Made by a program: the position numbers and the translations under genes
NCBI GenBank assembly: GCA_022592435.1
Contig: JABYQS010000021.1
Span: 1 to 64,000 of the forward strand
Reading direction: 5' to 3'
DNA from: Cerioporus squamosus
Lineage: Eukaryota > Basidiomycota > Agaricomycetes > Polyporales > Polyporaceae
DNA: 64,000 nucleotides
Notes under the pieces: model-generated
Seen by the model: only the letters and a program-made list of their open reading frames with translations
The model's database searches: none
Told to the model about the DNA's origin: nothing
In this document: one piece after another, positions 37,970-47,185 of the stretch
Layout: each line of letters opens with the position of its first letter
How positions within the stretch are numbered: position 1 is the stretch's first letter

Positions 37970-39237
37970 TCACATAGGGTCGTCGAACTGAGCGGGGATA
38001 TAGAACGTGAGGACGCCACCCGCGTCAGCGACATTCCCGATGTACACGTAGAGAATCATGCAGTGGTTCTCGCAGATACCTGCGGCGTGTGGACATCAGC
38101 AGTCGACGTGAGACAGGCAGGCAAACGTGGACGTACATGCTATGGTTGTCGTTGAAACGACGTGGCTGCTGAGGAATCTTAGGAGACACTTGTGCGACAC
38201 AAGCACGCCGTGCATCTGATTGGGGTCCTTCGCGTCGGAGTCGTCGCCATCGGGGTTTTGACTAGCTGGGTCCTTTGCTGTTGTGAAACGTGTGTAAGGA
38301 CAAGAAATTGCAGATGTGGAGGGAGGAACGAGAACGTACTCATTGGTGGGTTCGTCAGTCCTGTCCAGCCGATCTCGACGCGCGCACTCTCGGTAGTTAC
38401 GGCGAGCTGGAGTTCCCCAGCATGGTTTGCACGGAAGGATATGCCGTGGTTCGCGAGCGGACGCAGTCGATCGACGACGGTGCGAAGCTTAGCCAGGGGG
38501 GGAAGCAAGATATGTACCTGCGATAGGCGTGAGTTCAGTTGGTCTGTAGCTCGAGACCGATAAGTGCAGGCGCATACATCAGGCTCGGGGCACATGGGCT
38601 CCTTCAGGCGGTCGATATCCGCGTGGCGTGCCACGTCAACAAGCAGTTGCTGGACGACATTCATGGTGCGCCCCATGGAGTTCGTCGAGGATATCTCAAA
38701 GCTCAAGACAGACTTCCTGTCCTGGTTCTTCGCCAGCCTGTTGCAGTTTCAGCATCAGTGCCAGGAAACGCAACTGTAGGTTGTCACGCACTTCATGATG
38801 ACTTGTGTTTCGGCAGTCGCGAAGGCACTTGACGAGCTCTGTCCCGATGTCGGGGCGGCGGCGGAGCGCAGGGCAACGAGCAGCCCATCAGTAGGGAGAG
38901 ATATGGTGATCTCGTTGTTCGAGTGCGACTGTATGCGGTACTCGGTGAAGAGCGAGTCCACCTTGATCTGTCTACGGCGTCGGTAAGTTGCTGCCTGCCA
39001 CTAGAACGACCGGAGAGGAGCACTCACGACCATACTTGTATCCCTCCCTCGCTTGCATCCCCTGTGCAAATGATGCGCATCTCGTGCTCAGCGAATTGGA
39101 TGGTGCATCGCTTTTGCAGCTTTTCGACGGATTGTACGATCTCTGCCCTTCTTAGTCAGCACAATGGACATCATACATACGCAGACACACGCACTGATGA
39201 AGCTATCGACATGCTCTATATTCGCTCGGAACCGCAT
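37970..39237 (-). CDS. HUS1: Checkpoint clamp subunit HUS1 (9-1-1 complex)
   Basis: Seven exons: 39237-39195, 39142-39028, 38971-38792, 38737-38578, 38517-38340, 38277-38137, 38079-37970, giving 308 aa. HUS1 forms the PCNA-like Rad9-Rad1-Hus1 ring that is loaded at damaged DNA and activates ATR/Rad3-type checkpoint signalling. The protein starts MRFRANIE. It shows the conserved LRSAA before the mid-domain loop, KEPMCPEPDVHILLPPL, the RANHAGELQLAV strand and SARVEIGWTGLTNPP, then the C-terminal LYVYI and LTFYIP. All are recognisable Hus1 landmarks. The intron at 38518-38577 is 60 bases long and stop-free, so keeping it would insert 20 residues in frame; the spliced form matches the family. Confidence 0.93.
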
Positions 39238-39620
39238 CGATCAGGTTGGTTAGCACGGGCCCACGGCCGTGGTTGCGGAGACGGGATAAGGTCGCGCATG
39301 CGGATCTGGCAGGCCGAGGGAGTTGCGAGGCGCGCTGCGTCACATGCACGTGCATGAACGTCACAATAACCCATTGCCTGTGTGACTGTGAGTGGCTGTC
39401 TCCTCCGAGCGAGTCCTGCTTTCCTAACCACGGCCCTGAATTCGCTTCTACACTCTTGGTGAGCAGTAACTGATTAGCTTGTTGAGCATTCTTGGCTGCG
39501 ATTGCCCTACTCAGGTCGGGGCTGACTATTTGTACGAGTAGAATCATCCTCTTTATCCTCCCGGGGCCACTGGCGTATCCTACCGGCCTCGAATGTCTCG
39601 CTGCCTACTACCTTATCGTC
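39238..39620. promoter_or_regulatory. Divergent region between HUS1 and BTB gene B
   Basis: About 380 bases between divergent starts. It presumably holds both promoters; no element stands out. Confidence 0.45.
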
Positions 39621-40931
39621 ATGGACAGCCAACACTCCCGAGCCAGCGATACTCCTTACACTCGCACTGCTCCTCCCCCTTTTGACAAACTCGACGCCGA
39701 TATCGTTCTGCGGAGTTCCGACCACGTCGACTTTCGCGTTCGCAGGCACATTTTGTACGAGGCATCTCCCGTCTTCGAGTTGATTCTTTCGATACCGCCA
39801 CATCGCGGAGAGGACTCTTGTCCAGTTGTCGACCTTACAGAGGACCATCAGACTCTTCGCACCTTACTGCTGATATGCTATCCAGTCTCGAGGAAGAAGA
39901 GGCAACCGAGCCAGTCCTTGCCACAGCTAGAGGCGGCGATAGCAGCCGCACAGAAATACGACATGGAGCTTCCGCTCGAAGTTCTCGTACATGAGCTTCT
40001 TCAACCGTGCGCCTACTGGCAGTCGATAGAAGTCTGGGGGGCCGCATGCCGCCTTCGATTGGAGGATGTTGCATCTCGTGCAGCGGGATGGGTTTCCATG
40101 CTCCCGTTGCGGCTCGGGAAGCCTGACGTCCGGAGTCTCGGCCGCATGGACGGCATCTCTGCTGGAAACTACTACCGTCTCCGTCTTACGTGCAAGCAAC
40201 AACAATTGGTCCCCAAGGCACCCCTTCTCGAACCGTCCAAGACGAACAAGTCAGATCGCGAAGTCGAGGCTTTGGCCACTACTCATCCCTGGTTCCGCTC
40301 CATGATGCCCTATCCAGACCTGGAGTGCCGCTCAGCAGACGACGGAGCGTTCCTTGTCCACAAGTGTATCTTGGCCATGGCATCGACTGTCTTGGCGGCC
40401 AGGATCGAAGCGATTCAGCCTCCAACATCCTCCCAGCACGAGACGGGTGGCGCAATCTGCTCGTCCTTATCCTCACTCTCCCTTGAAGAAGATGCCTCCG
40501 TTCTGTCCGGACTATTCAGCTTGTTCTATCCTGGCGAGCACGAGCTGTCTCTCTCCCCATCGCACTGCGTCGCCGTGCGCCTTGCCGCCAAGAAATACGC
40601 AGCGGATGCGGCAGTGGACAAAGCGACCCAGCATTGGGAGGTAGTGGCAAAGGCCACGCCACTGCTGTCATATCTTGTGTCCAGTCGCACGGATGCACGA
40701 GCTTACGCGCGAGTGGCAGCCAGATATACCCTCTCCAGTCCACTCGACGACGTCTACCACCCAGAGATGGAGAGTTCACCCGCTCTCTCATACCATCACC
40801 TTCTCACGTATCACGAGCATTGCCGCAAGCTCGTCAAGAAGATGATACTGGCGGAATTCCCCGAATCGTCTGCACAACCCGGACCGACTTCACGAAAAAA
40901 AACAAGGACAATGAGGCATATAATCATCTAA
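39621..40931 (+). CDS. Two-BTB-domain protein B (possibly 3'-truncated)
   Basis: A single open frame of 436 aa from the ATG at 39621. The first BTB-like half reads FDKLDADIVLRSSDHVDF and HILYEASPVFE, with LLLICYPV near 90. A helical linker follows (WGAACRLRLEDVASRAAGW; MDGISAGNYYRLR). The second half begins YPDLECRSADDGAFLVHK and ends LFSLFYPGEHELSL, followed by SYHHLLTYHEHCRKLVKKM. The first two thirds align throughout with genes A and C. The paralogues' C-terminal block is not in this frame; it appears downstream at 41222-41478, beyond foreign-looking sequence. The ORF therefore ends early in a basic tail (RKKTRTMRHIII) just after a run of eight A. It may still be made, but probably as a shortened protein. 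Confidence 0.75.
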   Translation: MDSQHSRASDTPYTRTAPPPFDKLDADIVLRSSDHVDFRVRRHILYEASPVFELILSIPPHRGEDSCPVVDLTEDHQTLRTLLLICYPVSRKKRQPSQSLPQLEAAIAAAQKYDMELPLEVLVHELLQPCAYWQSIEVWGAACRLRLEDVASRAAGWVSMLPLRLGKPDVRSLGRMDGISAGNYYRLRLTCKQQQLVPKAPLLEPSKTNKSDREVEALATTHPWFRSMMPYPDLECRSADDGAFLVHKCILAMASTVLAARIEAIQPPTSSQHETGGAICSSLSSLSLEEDASVLSGLFSLFYPGEHELSLSPSHCVAVRLAAKKYAADAAVDKATQHWEVVAKATPLLSYLVSSRTDARAYARVAARYTLSSPLDDVYHPEMESSPALSYHHLLTYHEHCRKLVKKMILAEFPESSAQPGPTSRKKTRTMRHIII

Positions 40932-41095
40932 GCCAAGTCGACGAGTCGGAGGAGTCGCTGAGACGCAAAGCCGCACGCGCCGAACGTTTTGGGATGTCCG
41001 TGTCGGAACCGGTCGTCAAACGCAGTAATGCCCCCACGAAGCGCTACGCTTGGCTATACGACTACGTCGAGGACACCGTGGACAAAGGTGCCTAA
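40918..41095 (+). pseudogene. Tho1/SARNP-like C-terminal fragment inserted in the 3' part of BTB gene B
   Basis: In the frame +1 to the BTB ORF, a short coding-like stretch reads SEESLRRKAARAERFGMSV and ends at a TAA near 41093. The ARAERFG core is the hallmark of the C-terminal segment of Tho1/SARNP (mRNA-export, TREX-associated) proteins. No SAP domain is present, so only a fragment is here. It begins right after a run of eight A at the edge of the BTB homology, which suggests an insertion. The identification rests on one short motif. Confidence 0.4.
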
Positions 41096-41221
41096 TATCC
41101 ACGAACAGATTGAGAAAACATCGTGAACTGTGACGAAAACCTGCCAAAAGCGGTAGTCTACAGTCACTGTTCACGATGGTTTCACTATCAAATCGCAGAC
41201 ATAAGGCATCGCTGCCCACGG

Positions 41222-41478
41222 TGGGAACTCGTCCTCAAGGCACTGGTGACACATCCGACACGTGTCATGTCCGATGTTTCTGTGTTCGAGGCCGCCATGG
41301 CCGCAGGTCATTGGGACGGCACTTCCGACCCGTTCCTTTCCAACCTGATTCGCGTGAACGCTGTTGTGAGCAGTGTGGCTGCCAGACTGAATGAGGTATG
41401 TGAATTGTTTGATGGTCTCGAATCACGTCGCACGTCGTATTGACAAGTCTTCATACCTAGGTTATCCTTGAGTTCTGA
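41222..41478 (+). pseudogene. Detached C-terminal exons of BTB gene B
   Basis: The frame from 41222 to 41395 reads WELVLKALVTHP and NLIRVNAVVSSVAARLNE, matching in position and style the C-terminal helical block of BTB gene A. A 65-base GT-AG intron (41396-41460) leads to a last exon of six codons ending VILEF-stop. Genes A and C also end with a tiny last exon after a phase-0 intron, so this is the original 3' end of gene B, now separated from its body by about 290 bases of unrelated sequence. Confidence 0.55.
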
Positions 41479-42014
41479 CCAGACGCCAGCGAGCGGGAAG
41501 CAGGACTGACTTACTCCTACTGTGGACGTTCTCTCTATAGACTCGCACGCTCATCGAAGACTGTTTATTGCTTTTTGGCACATGCTCGGACTTTTACTGT
41601 CATCCCTAACGGAAGAGAAGGTTAGATGGAGACACGCGGAATGGGCACGACAATAGCTGGAGTATCAAAGAAGCACGGTTTTGATTCGTCCTTTTCACGA
41701 ATCTCGCGTGGCAGCTGCAGCAGCATAACTGGTGAGCTTGGGCTTGGGAGCAGGGTGGGTAGTATCGAACCTACGAAAACGTCTTCACAGGATCAAGTCT
41801 CAACTATGTAGGCTAACGAAGACGCGAACACGTGATGAGCGCGCTGTACGCGACGGACGGGCGCGTATCTTCGGCCGGGCGTTTGGAGCTGGTTCGAGTT
41901 GGTTCAACTTGCCTTCTCCCAACCTCTCCCTCCATTACTATCCAACTACTCCTCCCTCCCTCCCTGCCTTCACGACCTCGCCACGACCAGTCCAAGCCAA
42001 ACAATCTCACGACC
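41479..42014. promoter_or_regulatory. Intergenic region and 5' leader of the next gene
   Basis: 535 bases. The last 80 are strongly pyrimidine-rich (repeated tccctcc), a common feature just upstream of fungal transcription starts. No gene seen. Confidence 0.5.
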
Positions 42015-44412
42015 ATGGGTTTCCTCAAGCGATTCTTCTCCCTAGGCAGCAGCAAGTCCAGGAAGAACAAGAAGAAGCAGAACGCCAACGCACGGGTCGA
42101 TGCGGAAGGTCGTATCTTGAGCGACAAGGGGACACACGATCCAGATACTAGCGCGAACCGTCTCTTACGCTCCTCTTCGACGAAGTTCTCAGTCATGTCT
42201 GAGATTGACTATACTTCGTTACCCCCTCTACGTGAGTACCCCGCTCGAGTCAGGTTCGCAGTCGCAAAATTCGCCAGAGGACTGGGGTTAAAAGGATGCT
42301 TTACACACCCTCATACCCTTATTTGTTCCTCGTGTCTGCTTCATGAGGATGGATAATCTGACGCTGTAGAGTCGCTGTTGTGTACGATCTGGATCTCCGA
42401 GACTTGCCCGAACCCATAATGACATGCCGTTGTGAACCGTGTGCAACCATGACACTGATTGCGTTACAGCACCTTCTGTTCAGGATCTCCTCAACACCCC
42501 GTCAATCTCTCCTTCGCCATCGCTTACTACCGTTGCGACCACTCCCGGTTTGCAGCGGAGTGGAACCTACGTTGTCAAGGTGCATGGACGTACGACCCAC
42601 TCACGCACTGAGTTCCCCCGTGCGAACCCACCCATCTCGCCCACCAAGTCTCGCACAAGAGAGCCACGAGCTCCGACGCCGCAGCAAGATTCCGATCTTG
42701 AGGATGACGACGAGCAACTTGATCGACGGCCCAAGCTCAAAGAGGTTAACTTCACGCCCAGGGATACGTCGAGAATGTACAAACTACGACGAGACCCGTC
42801 TGTTGCGAGTCTTCTCAACCTCTACGACGAAAAGGGATGCCTCGACTCGGCGATCTTCGAAAACTCGCCTCCCTCCCCTGCGCCTGTATCTTCCGGCCCG
42901 GAAGGACGGGAGCCCAGGCAGCGCACAGGATCTACGCTGCGACAACTGTTAGGCGAACCTGAGCCTCACTTCGCTCTGAATGCGACGAATGAGGGCGATA
43001 TCTCTTGGGCCGAACGGTTCTTGGAGTGAGTCCCTTGATGCATGTCTGTGTAATGGAACCTGCAGCTCACTTGCATGTCAGTGAACAACTTGGCGATGAC
43101 TCCCCCCTCTCCTCCCCCTCTTCCGCCGACCTCGAAACTCCGAAGGACACTCACTTCCCCGACACTCTTTCCATCCCACGTGTCGATGCCATAGACACCA
43201 CACTCTCTTCGCTAGACGCAGACTCTAGCATCAACTACCCAGCAATATCCTCCATGGAAGTCGAAGTCAGCGGCAGCGAGGAGGGCGCACCTGTGATCGA
43301 AGTCGCGCCCATCTCGAAGCCGCTCCTCCCAGACCCGAAGACGCCCCTGCGGGCGTCCGAAGTCTTCGGCTTCCTCAGCCGCCGCAACACCCTCACCGTC
43401 AAAGAGCGAGACCTCCCTCCCCTCCCTCAGATCCTTACTCCTGACAGCACTGGGAACAGCCAGCATGCTCAGGACGACCGCCAACACAGCGACACCTCCC
43501 TCGGTGAGCACCTCGACGCGACACACTCTGCCAACACAAGCGGCTCGACCCAACTCACCTCCAGCGACACCAACTCTCATGCCTCTCACGCCCAGATAAC
43601 AACTGCAACGATGACAAAACTGAACACCGCTTTTGCGGCGTCCACAACCTCTCTCAACCTCTTGATATCTCAAGGTGGTGATTCCACCGATGATGCCCCC
43701 GCGACTTCGCAGAAGGTTGCCTCCAACCACACCGGCACGACTTCCCTATCAGCACATGCAGCAAGCCATACCACAGGTTCGTCGCTTTCGAGCAGCAGCA
43801 GCATGAAAGTACCCCCGAGCAAGATTCCGCGTGGACCTCGCCCACGACCGCTGTCGATGCACAGGCACGACGTGCCTGAGACCTTGGATGTCGCCCCTTC
43901 ACGAGCTCCCCCTGCGGCAAACCCCGGTCCTGAGCGACGCTGTACCTACTGCTCAGCGGAAAGCTTCGAACACGCACAAGCGCGAAGCATTCACTAATAT
44001 CCCCCGACGCCAACACCATCGCGTCACATCGCGTTCGTCCGCCCTCGAAGACGAGAATTACTGTGACCGCGACGATGCTCTGCTCAAGCTCTCCGGCTCC
44101 ACGGCTTCGCGTCCCGCCAAAGCAGACGCCGTGCCGTCGCGCAAGCGCTCCACGAAGCCCGAGCAGGCTGCACAATCGCGTACACACGACAAGGAAAACA
44201 CCCCGAGCCCTCCGCGCACGTCGCACATTCCTGTGCTCGGGTTGGCAGCCACGCCCGTGCACCATCGGGTGCTCATCGAGCCGCCATCGCCCGCGTCAAG
44301 CTCGGAGCTGTCACCCATCGCGCGCGACATGATGAACGACCTGCGGCAGCAGCGCATGCGCGCGCGGGCGCGGCAGGTCGAGCGCAGGCGGGGCATCTGG
44401 GTACGGGAGTAA
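42015..44412 (+). CDS. Unrecognised Ser/Pro-rich fungal protein
   Basis: Four exons: 42015-42231, 42470-43025, 43082-43871, 43957-44412, giving 672 aa. The N-terminus MGFLKRFFSLG is amphipathic and could contact membranes. It is followed by a basic Lys/Asn run. Most of the protein looks disordered. Short ordered-looking pieces are RMYKLRRDPSVASLLNLYDEKG, the C-terminal helix ELSPIARDMMNDLRQQRMRA and a KEN motif (DKEN) that could be a degradation signal. The donor of intron 3 (GTGCCT) is weak but is the only one found that joins the two long frames. Intron 1 is 238 bases and may hide a 12-base exon at 42370-42381. No function is assigned. Confidence 0.72.
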
Positions 44413-44794
44413 CTCCCCCTTCGCACTCTTGGTATCTTTGTTCTTGCTTTCGCTTTCGCTCGGACTCGCTCTCCCGTTGTTACGAAGATGGACTGCTGTG
44501 ATAATCTTGGACACGGCCGTGTATGCTGTGTTACTAGTAGTAGATGTCCATCTCTCTTCGACCATCTTGAACCTGCGCTACTTCTCCAAGTCTCGGAGCT
44601 CCCTCCTCGCGTTCTTGTTCGTCTCGTGACTTCCTATGACTCTACGACTCTCTAGGCCTTATGCGCTATACACTTTCGACTTCAGTGTGAAACTTGTCTT
44701 GCGAATTATATTTTTGGGATGACGAAGAAGCACGAACAAGAAGTACCGAGTTGTCGAAGTCGTCCGGGCGGGGTAACCTACCGGTGGGAGCCTT
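44413..44794. other. Convergent intergenic region
   Basis: About 380 bases between the previous gene and BTB gene C; nothing recognised. Confidence 0.5.
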
Positions 44795-46348
44795 TCAAAT
44801 TCTCAAAACATCTTCCAACTGTTGGGTCGAGAGGAATGAGAAAGTGCGCGGCGCTTTCAGAGTCGCACTCACTGATTCTATGTCTTCGCTCATACCCTGC
44901 AAGGCACTGCTCAGAGACGTCAAGTCGTCCTTGAATGCCAACGCGCAGCGACGACAGAAGTTGGTAATGTTGCTCCCCGACTCCATCGTGGTGATCATGA
45001 ACTCGACAGCAGCTGCTTGCGTGGGTGCAGAAGGGAGGAGTAAGCTGCCTTTGCCTTTATATCCGGACGATGACGATTCCACCTCCAGATATTTATTCCC
45101 GATAATTCTCCTGGAGGCTTCGTGGTAGGACAGCCAGCTGTGGTAGGTAAGTGCTTGGGTTCGCTCCAATGACGGGTGGTAGACCCCCGCGAGTGAGTTA
45201 TCCTTGAGCGTGAACCTCGCCGCAATCTTCGCGCCCTCCCTCCAGCCCAACCGCGCAGCGGTGAAATACGATTCGAAGGGAGCCGCTTGAGCAACTAGCC
45301 TCCACTGCTTCCGTATATCGTCCCGGATCCGCGTCATCTGGTACTTCTCGGCAGCGGATAGGAGGGCTGCGTAGTCGTCGGGGGGTGTAGGGAGTTCCGG
45401 GATGGTGGGATAGCACATCCTGAGCAGCGGGGCGAGGATATGGCTGCTCTCCTCCAAGACTAACAGTGGAAGTGATGTTGCTGGCCTACCGGCAATCCCG
45501 TCGAATTCACTGAGAGCCTCTCTGATTCTGGAGTAGAGCATTGGAGATGCAACCGACACGAATGCCCGATGGACATGAAAATCGACATCATCCGAGGAGC
45601 GACAGATGAGGTCAGGATACGGCATGTCCGGGAGAAACTCTCGGGGAGGCAGGATGGATGGAACATCCGCCGTCGATAGTTCATTTGTTGGTGCGCTCAA
45701 GAGCCGGAAAGTGGTGTTGACATTTCCATATAGTCGATGGAACTGGCGAAGGCGGAAGTAATCCGCCGCGCTGACACCCTCCAGCATGTCCAGCGCAGGG
45801 AAGGTCAACTTCTGCTTCAGTGTGAAGCCTGCGGCATGACGAGCCACACTCTCCAGGTTTAGGCGGGAGGCTGCTGCCCACACCGGAAGTGGAGTACTAC
45901 TTGCCGCTGTGCGCAGGTCCTTCGTGAGGATCGCCGATGGAAGGGGCATCTCGTACTTCATCGCGGCCCTCAAAGATCGCTCAGTCTCTGAAACAGTCCT
46001 GCTGACCTCTTCTTTCTCCACTGGATAGCAGATCAGCAGGAGCGTTTCGAGCGTTGCGCTATCCTCCGCGACTTCAACGAGCGGACGTCCGTCTACGTTG
46101 TGGGCGTCCTGAGAGGGCGTCTGCGGAAGCGAGAGCATGGTCTCGAAGAACGAGGACGCCACGATGAGGATATGGCTGTGAACCAGGAAGTCGACGAGAT
46201 CCGCACTCCGAAGGACAATGTCGGCACTACGGTTCTCGAACGGAGGCAGTGCTTTGCGAACCGAATCAGAGTTGGGCGGGGAAGTTACAGCGCTGGGGAT
46301 AGGCATTGCGCGACACAAGATGGGGAGTTTGGGTGACTGAGGTCGCAT
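44795..46348 (-). CDS. Two-BTB-domain protein C
   Basis: ATG at 46348, with a second possible start at 46306. Exons 46348-44873 and 44818-44795 give 499 aa; without splicing the 54-base intron the frame stays open (517 aa). This is the intact member of the local family. The first BTB-like half reads ADIVLRSADLVDFLVHSHIL and FFETMLSLP, with LLLICYPV; the linker is MLEGVSAADYFRLRQFHRLY. The second half reads PYPDLICRSSDDVDFHVHR and LLRMCYPTIPELP, then helices to a final LEDVLRI. The intron before the tiny last exon is at the same place as in genes A and B, which supports splicing. BTB domains typically mediate dimerisation and cullin-3 binding, but the partner of this fungal group is unknown. 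Confidence 0.85.
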   Translation of the reverse strand: MRPQSPKLPILCRAMPIPSAVTSPPNSDSVRKALPPFENRSADIVLRSADLVDFLVHSHILIVASSFFETMLSLPQTPSQDAHNVDGRPLVEVAEDSATLETLLLICYPVEKEEVSRTVSETERSLRAAMKYEMPLPSAILTKDLRTAASSTPLPVWAAASRLNLESVARHAAGFTLKQKLTFPALDMLEGVSAADYFRLRQFHRLYGNVNTTFRLLSAPTNELSTADVPSILPPREFLPDMPYPDLICRSSDDVDFHVHRAFVSVASPMLYSRIREALSEFDGIAGRPATSLPLLVLEESSHILAPLLRMCYPTIPELPTPPDDYAALLSAAEKYQMTRIRDDIRKQWRLVAQAAPFESYFTAARLGWREGAKIAARFTLKDNSLAGVYHPSLERTQALTYHSWLSYHEASRRIIGNKYLEVESSSSGYKGKGSLLLPSAPTQAAAVEFMITTMESGSNITNFCRRCALAFKDDLTSLSSALQGMSEDIESVSATLKAPRTFSFLSTQQLEDVLRI

Positions 46349-46632
46349 TCCCAGTACTCGTCAAATTGATCCAGCTATGGCAAAGCTCGGACTTACCTCT
46401 GTTTGTGTCGGTCCTATATACGAAGGGTTCTGATCTTGGAGGAGCCGCAGCACGATCGGTACTGACTAGTAGTAGTACTTACTAGCATGTGGACGTCTGG
46501 TTCGGCAGTTGCCGCAGAGTACATAATACTGCAGCATGGTAGCAATTTCGAGTATTGGTGGAGGTTCGTACCGCGATCAACTCGAATACACAGGTTGGAT
46601 TCGACCTCTTCGGAACTTTGCCCTCCACCACC
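46349..46632. promoter_or_regulatory. Promoter region of BTB gene C
   Basis: A CCTATATACG TATA-like stretch lies near 46411-46420, about 65 bases upstream of the ATG at 46348. Repeated tagtag trinucleotides occur near 46467. Confidence 0.35.
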
Positions 46633-46783
46633 ATGAGTCCTTCAGTTACAGCCCCTTGGCTCACGTTCGTTGTACTAGAAGGAACGGCTCTGGACGATGA
46701 CGTCCTGAAGGCTTGTGCCACACTATTCTCGAACCACTATGGCGTCTGGGGCGGCGAAGCTCCCGTCCCCTTGATTGCTGGTA
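46633..46783 (+). pseudogene. Possible GNAT-acetyltransferase remnant (first exon only)
   Basis: ATG at 46633 opens a coding-like stretch, WLTFVVLEGTALDD then LKACATLFSNHYGVWG. This resembles the N-terminus of fungal GNAT-type acyltransferase-like proteins. After about 50 codons the similarity stops and the remaining frame to 47037 looks random. No later acetyl-CoA-binding motif or downstream exon is found before the xylulokinase gene. It could be a dead fragment or a chance ORF. Confidence 0.35.
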
Positions 46784-47185
46784 CGTTTGGTACCAGATGC
46801 CAACAAGTGGTTGTACTGACAAGATGTTTACCGTGGTCTTGTGCAAGTCATATTGTCAAACTAGGTCATACATCTCTTTCCTTCTGTTCGACCAACCAGA
46901 AAACCGTTCGCCTTGGAGGCTTGGAGGTCAATTGCAAGTTGACGCAACTGCTCCGTCAAAGGCGACATAATCGTATACCAATTATTGCGCTCGTACCAGT
47001 ACCGATCTTAGGAAACATCAGATGTCAAACGTCGTAAAGTCTTACATGAACACCCAAAGTGCCGCTACTGCCGCAGCCCAGCCCATCTATGTGAACACCA
47101 AAGCAAGAATCTAGTAAGAAAGCAACGCAGTCCATAGCGAGTGTCCATAGCACCTCCGTTTTCCAAAATATCACAAACCTTCATC
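46784..47185. other. Intergenic region
   Basis: About 400 bases with no recognisable feature, running into the 3' flank of the xylulokinase gene. Confidence 0.5.
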
